Shown: piece by piece, positions 63,199 through 64,000 of the stretch
How positions within the stretch are numbered: position 1 is the first letter of the stretch
How the letters are laid out: the number at the start of each line of letters is the position of its first letter
Assembly (NCBI GenBank): GCA_016712225.1
Contig: JADJRL010000003.1
Coordinates: 1,075,001 to 1,139,000, forward strand
Source: Candidatus Defluviibacterium haderslevense
GTDB taxonomy: Bacteria > Bacteroidota > Bacteroidia > Chitinophagales > Saprospiraceae
DNA: 64,000 bases
Direction of reading: 5' to 3'
Position numbers and translations under genes: made by a program
The notes under the pieces: model-generated
The model's database searches: none
Told to the model about the DNA's origin: nothing
The model's input: the letters and a program-made list of their open reading frames with translations, nothing else

Positions 63199-64000
63199 AT
63201 GAAAAGATTTAGTCTTTATTGTTTATTCTTAGTCAATGTACAAATAACTATTGGCCAACAGTCATATTCCACACCAAACAATTTCTTTGATCTAAGAAAA
63301 CAAATTCTTTCAAATATTAAAAATGAAACCGTACAATTTAATGAGCCAGAAGATGAAAAGGATAATGCCATGGCCAAATTCAAACGTTGGGAACAATTTA
63401 TGTTGCCTCGTGTAGGCCCAAAAGGAGTCATGTTTAATTCTGACGCAGTTTATAATGCATACAATAATTATTATGCCCAAAACAAAACACCATTTAATAT
63501 TAATCCATGGTCAGCCATTGGCCCATTTTATGATCCTCCCAGTGGCCCATATTATGGCACACGCGTTGGAGTAGGCAGAGTCAATTGCATAGCACAACAT
63601 CCACTTGATAGTCAGACACTTTACATAGGTAGTATGGGTGGTGGAATTTGGAAAACAATAAATGGTGGGCGATCATGGACCTGCTTAGATAACCAATTAC
63701 CAAGCATGAGTATTAGTGATATTGCCATAAATCCAATACATCCTGATACCATGTACATTGCAACAGGTGATGCCATTGGCAATTATACCATTACATCAAA
63801 TCCCGATTTTCATCAAGGTCATTATTCATGTGGCGTACTTATGTCAACTAACGGTGGTCTATCTTGGCAACCCACAGGATTTACTTACGAACAGTATCAA
63901 ACTGAGAATATTTACAGAATGATAATCGATCCCATCCAACCTCATCATTTGCTATTAGGATGTGACAAAGGATTGTTTCGTTCAACAAATTCCGGGAATT
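63199..64000 (+). CDS. BNR/sortilin-type propeller protein, 3' partial
   Basis: The first 267 codons of a gene that runs off the window. It has a signal peptide (FSLYCLFLVNVQITIGQ) and an N-terminal region ending with MLPRVGPKG, then repeats of the sortilin/BNR propeller: NPWSAIGPF, IAQHPLDSQTLYIGSMGGGIWKT, NGGRSWTCL, DIAINPIHPDTMYIATGD, STNGGLSWQPTGF and a further LLLGCDKGLFRSTNSG. These 'WxxlGP...GGiWkT..gG..W' repeats are common in Bacteroidota T9SS cargo, which often carry a sorting domain at the C-terminus beyond this window. The function may be binding or glycoside cleavage; it cannot be decided from this part. The start at ATG 63199 fits the signal peptide. Confidence 0.85.
   Translation, partial: MKRFSLYCLFLVNVQITIGQQSYSTPNNFFDLRKQILSNIKNETVQFNEPEDEKDNAMAKFKRWEQFMLPRVGPKGVMFNSDAVYNAYNNYYAQNKTPFNINPWSAIGPFYDPPSGPYYGTRVGVGRVNCIAQHPLDSQTLYIGSMGGGIWKTINGGRSWTCLDNQLPSMSISDIAINPIHPDTMYIATGDAIGNYTITSNPDFHQGHYSCGVLMSTNGGLSWQPTGFTYEQYQTENIYRMIIDPIQPHHLLLGCDKGLFRSTNSGN

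Noticed and set aside
1..64000. tRNA, rRNA, riboswitch and insertion sequence genes
   Set aside because: I looked through the intergenic regions for cloverleaf-like segments, conserved riboswitch cores and transposase ORFs and saw none; a covariance-model search would be the decisive test.

Overview
The window looks like chromosomal DNA of an AT-rich member of the Bacteroidota, probably a Saprospirales- or Chitinophagales-type environmental lineage. The evidence is the many type IX secretion (T9SS) cargo proteins with type A and type B (gliding-motility C-terminal) sorting domains, Bacteroidota-restricted families (DUF5606, the DUF5103 T9SS plug protein, the fused 2-oxoacid dehydrogenase E1), promoter-like TAnnTTTG boxes with no clear Shine-Dalgarno sites, and heavy use of A/T-ending codons. 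No rRNA, tRNA, CRISPR array, prophage or insertion sequence was recognised.

Layout. 0-14 kb: the end of a beta-helix T9SS cargo gene, uvrA, an ECF sigma factor, a 0.9 kb gene-free stretch with an orphan terminator, an operon of fused E1 / DUF5606 / family-2 glycosyltransferase, asnS, an OmpH/Skp-like chaperone, a di-haem cytochrome c peroxidase lipoprotein and an OmpA-domain protein. 14-22 kb: a Dna2-like nuclease-helicase, an RlmL-type rRNA methyltransferase, HemW, and an Omp85-type outer-membrane barrel whose start codon overlaps that of hemW on the opposite strand.

22-48 kb is the most distinctive part. On the minus strand two tandem paralogous giant adhesin-like proteins (about 1,470 residues each, 11 Ig-like repeats of about 77 residues, a SprB-like unit, type B sorting domain) are followed by an O-methyltransferase and a FemAB/GNAT-like transferase. 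Divergent from them, on the plus strand, runs a compact sugar/surface-glycan operon: SDR epimerase, DegT aminotransferase, AsnB-like amidotransferase, hexapeptide acyltransferase, methyltransferase and glycosyltransferase. It runs directly into a third giant type B cargo gene with exact-period internal repeats (969 bp and 402 bp), then a LytS-like propeller histidine kinase and a LytTR response regulator. The enzyme classes resemble those of the Wbp/Vim pathway that makes the sugar linking T9SS cargo to the surface in Porphyromonas gingivalis. I infer, without proof, that this is a combined 'adhesin plus glycan-modification plus sensor' locus.

48-64 kb: a FISUMP-domain lipoprotein, a minus-strand group rlmN / T9SS plug protein / TolC, a DUF3089 lipoprotein, an AlkA-like DNA glycosylase paired with a very acidic unknown protein, the DUF1800/DUF1501 pair (the second with a type A sorting domain), a small three-helix membrane protein, a NarL-type regulator with a 7TMR-DISM histidine kinase, a small secreted protein, and the start of a BNR/sortilin-type propeller protein cut by the window end.

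All functions are assigned from motifs read by eye. Promoters and terminators are pattern matches only.
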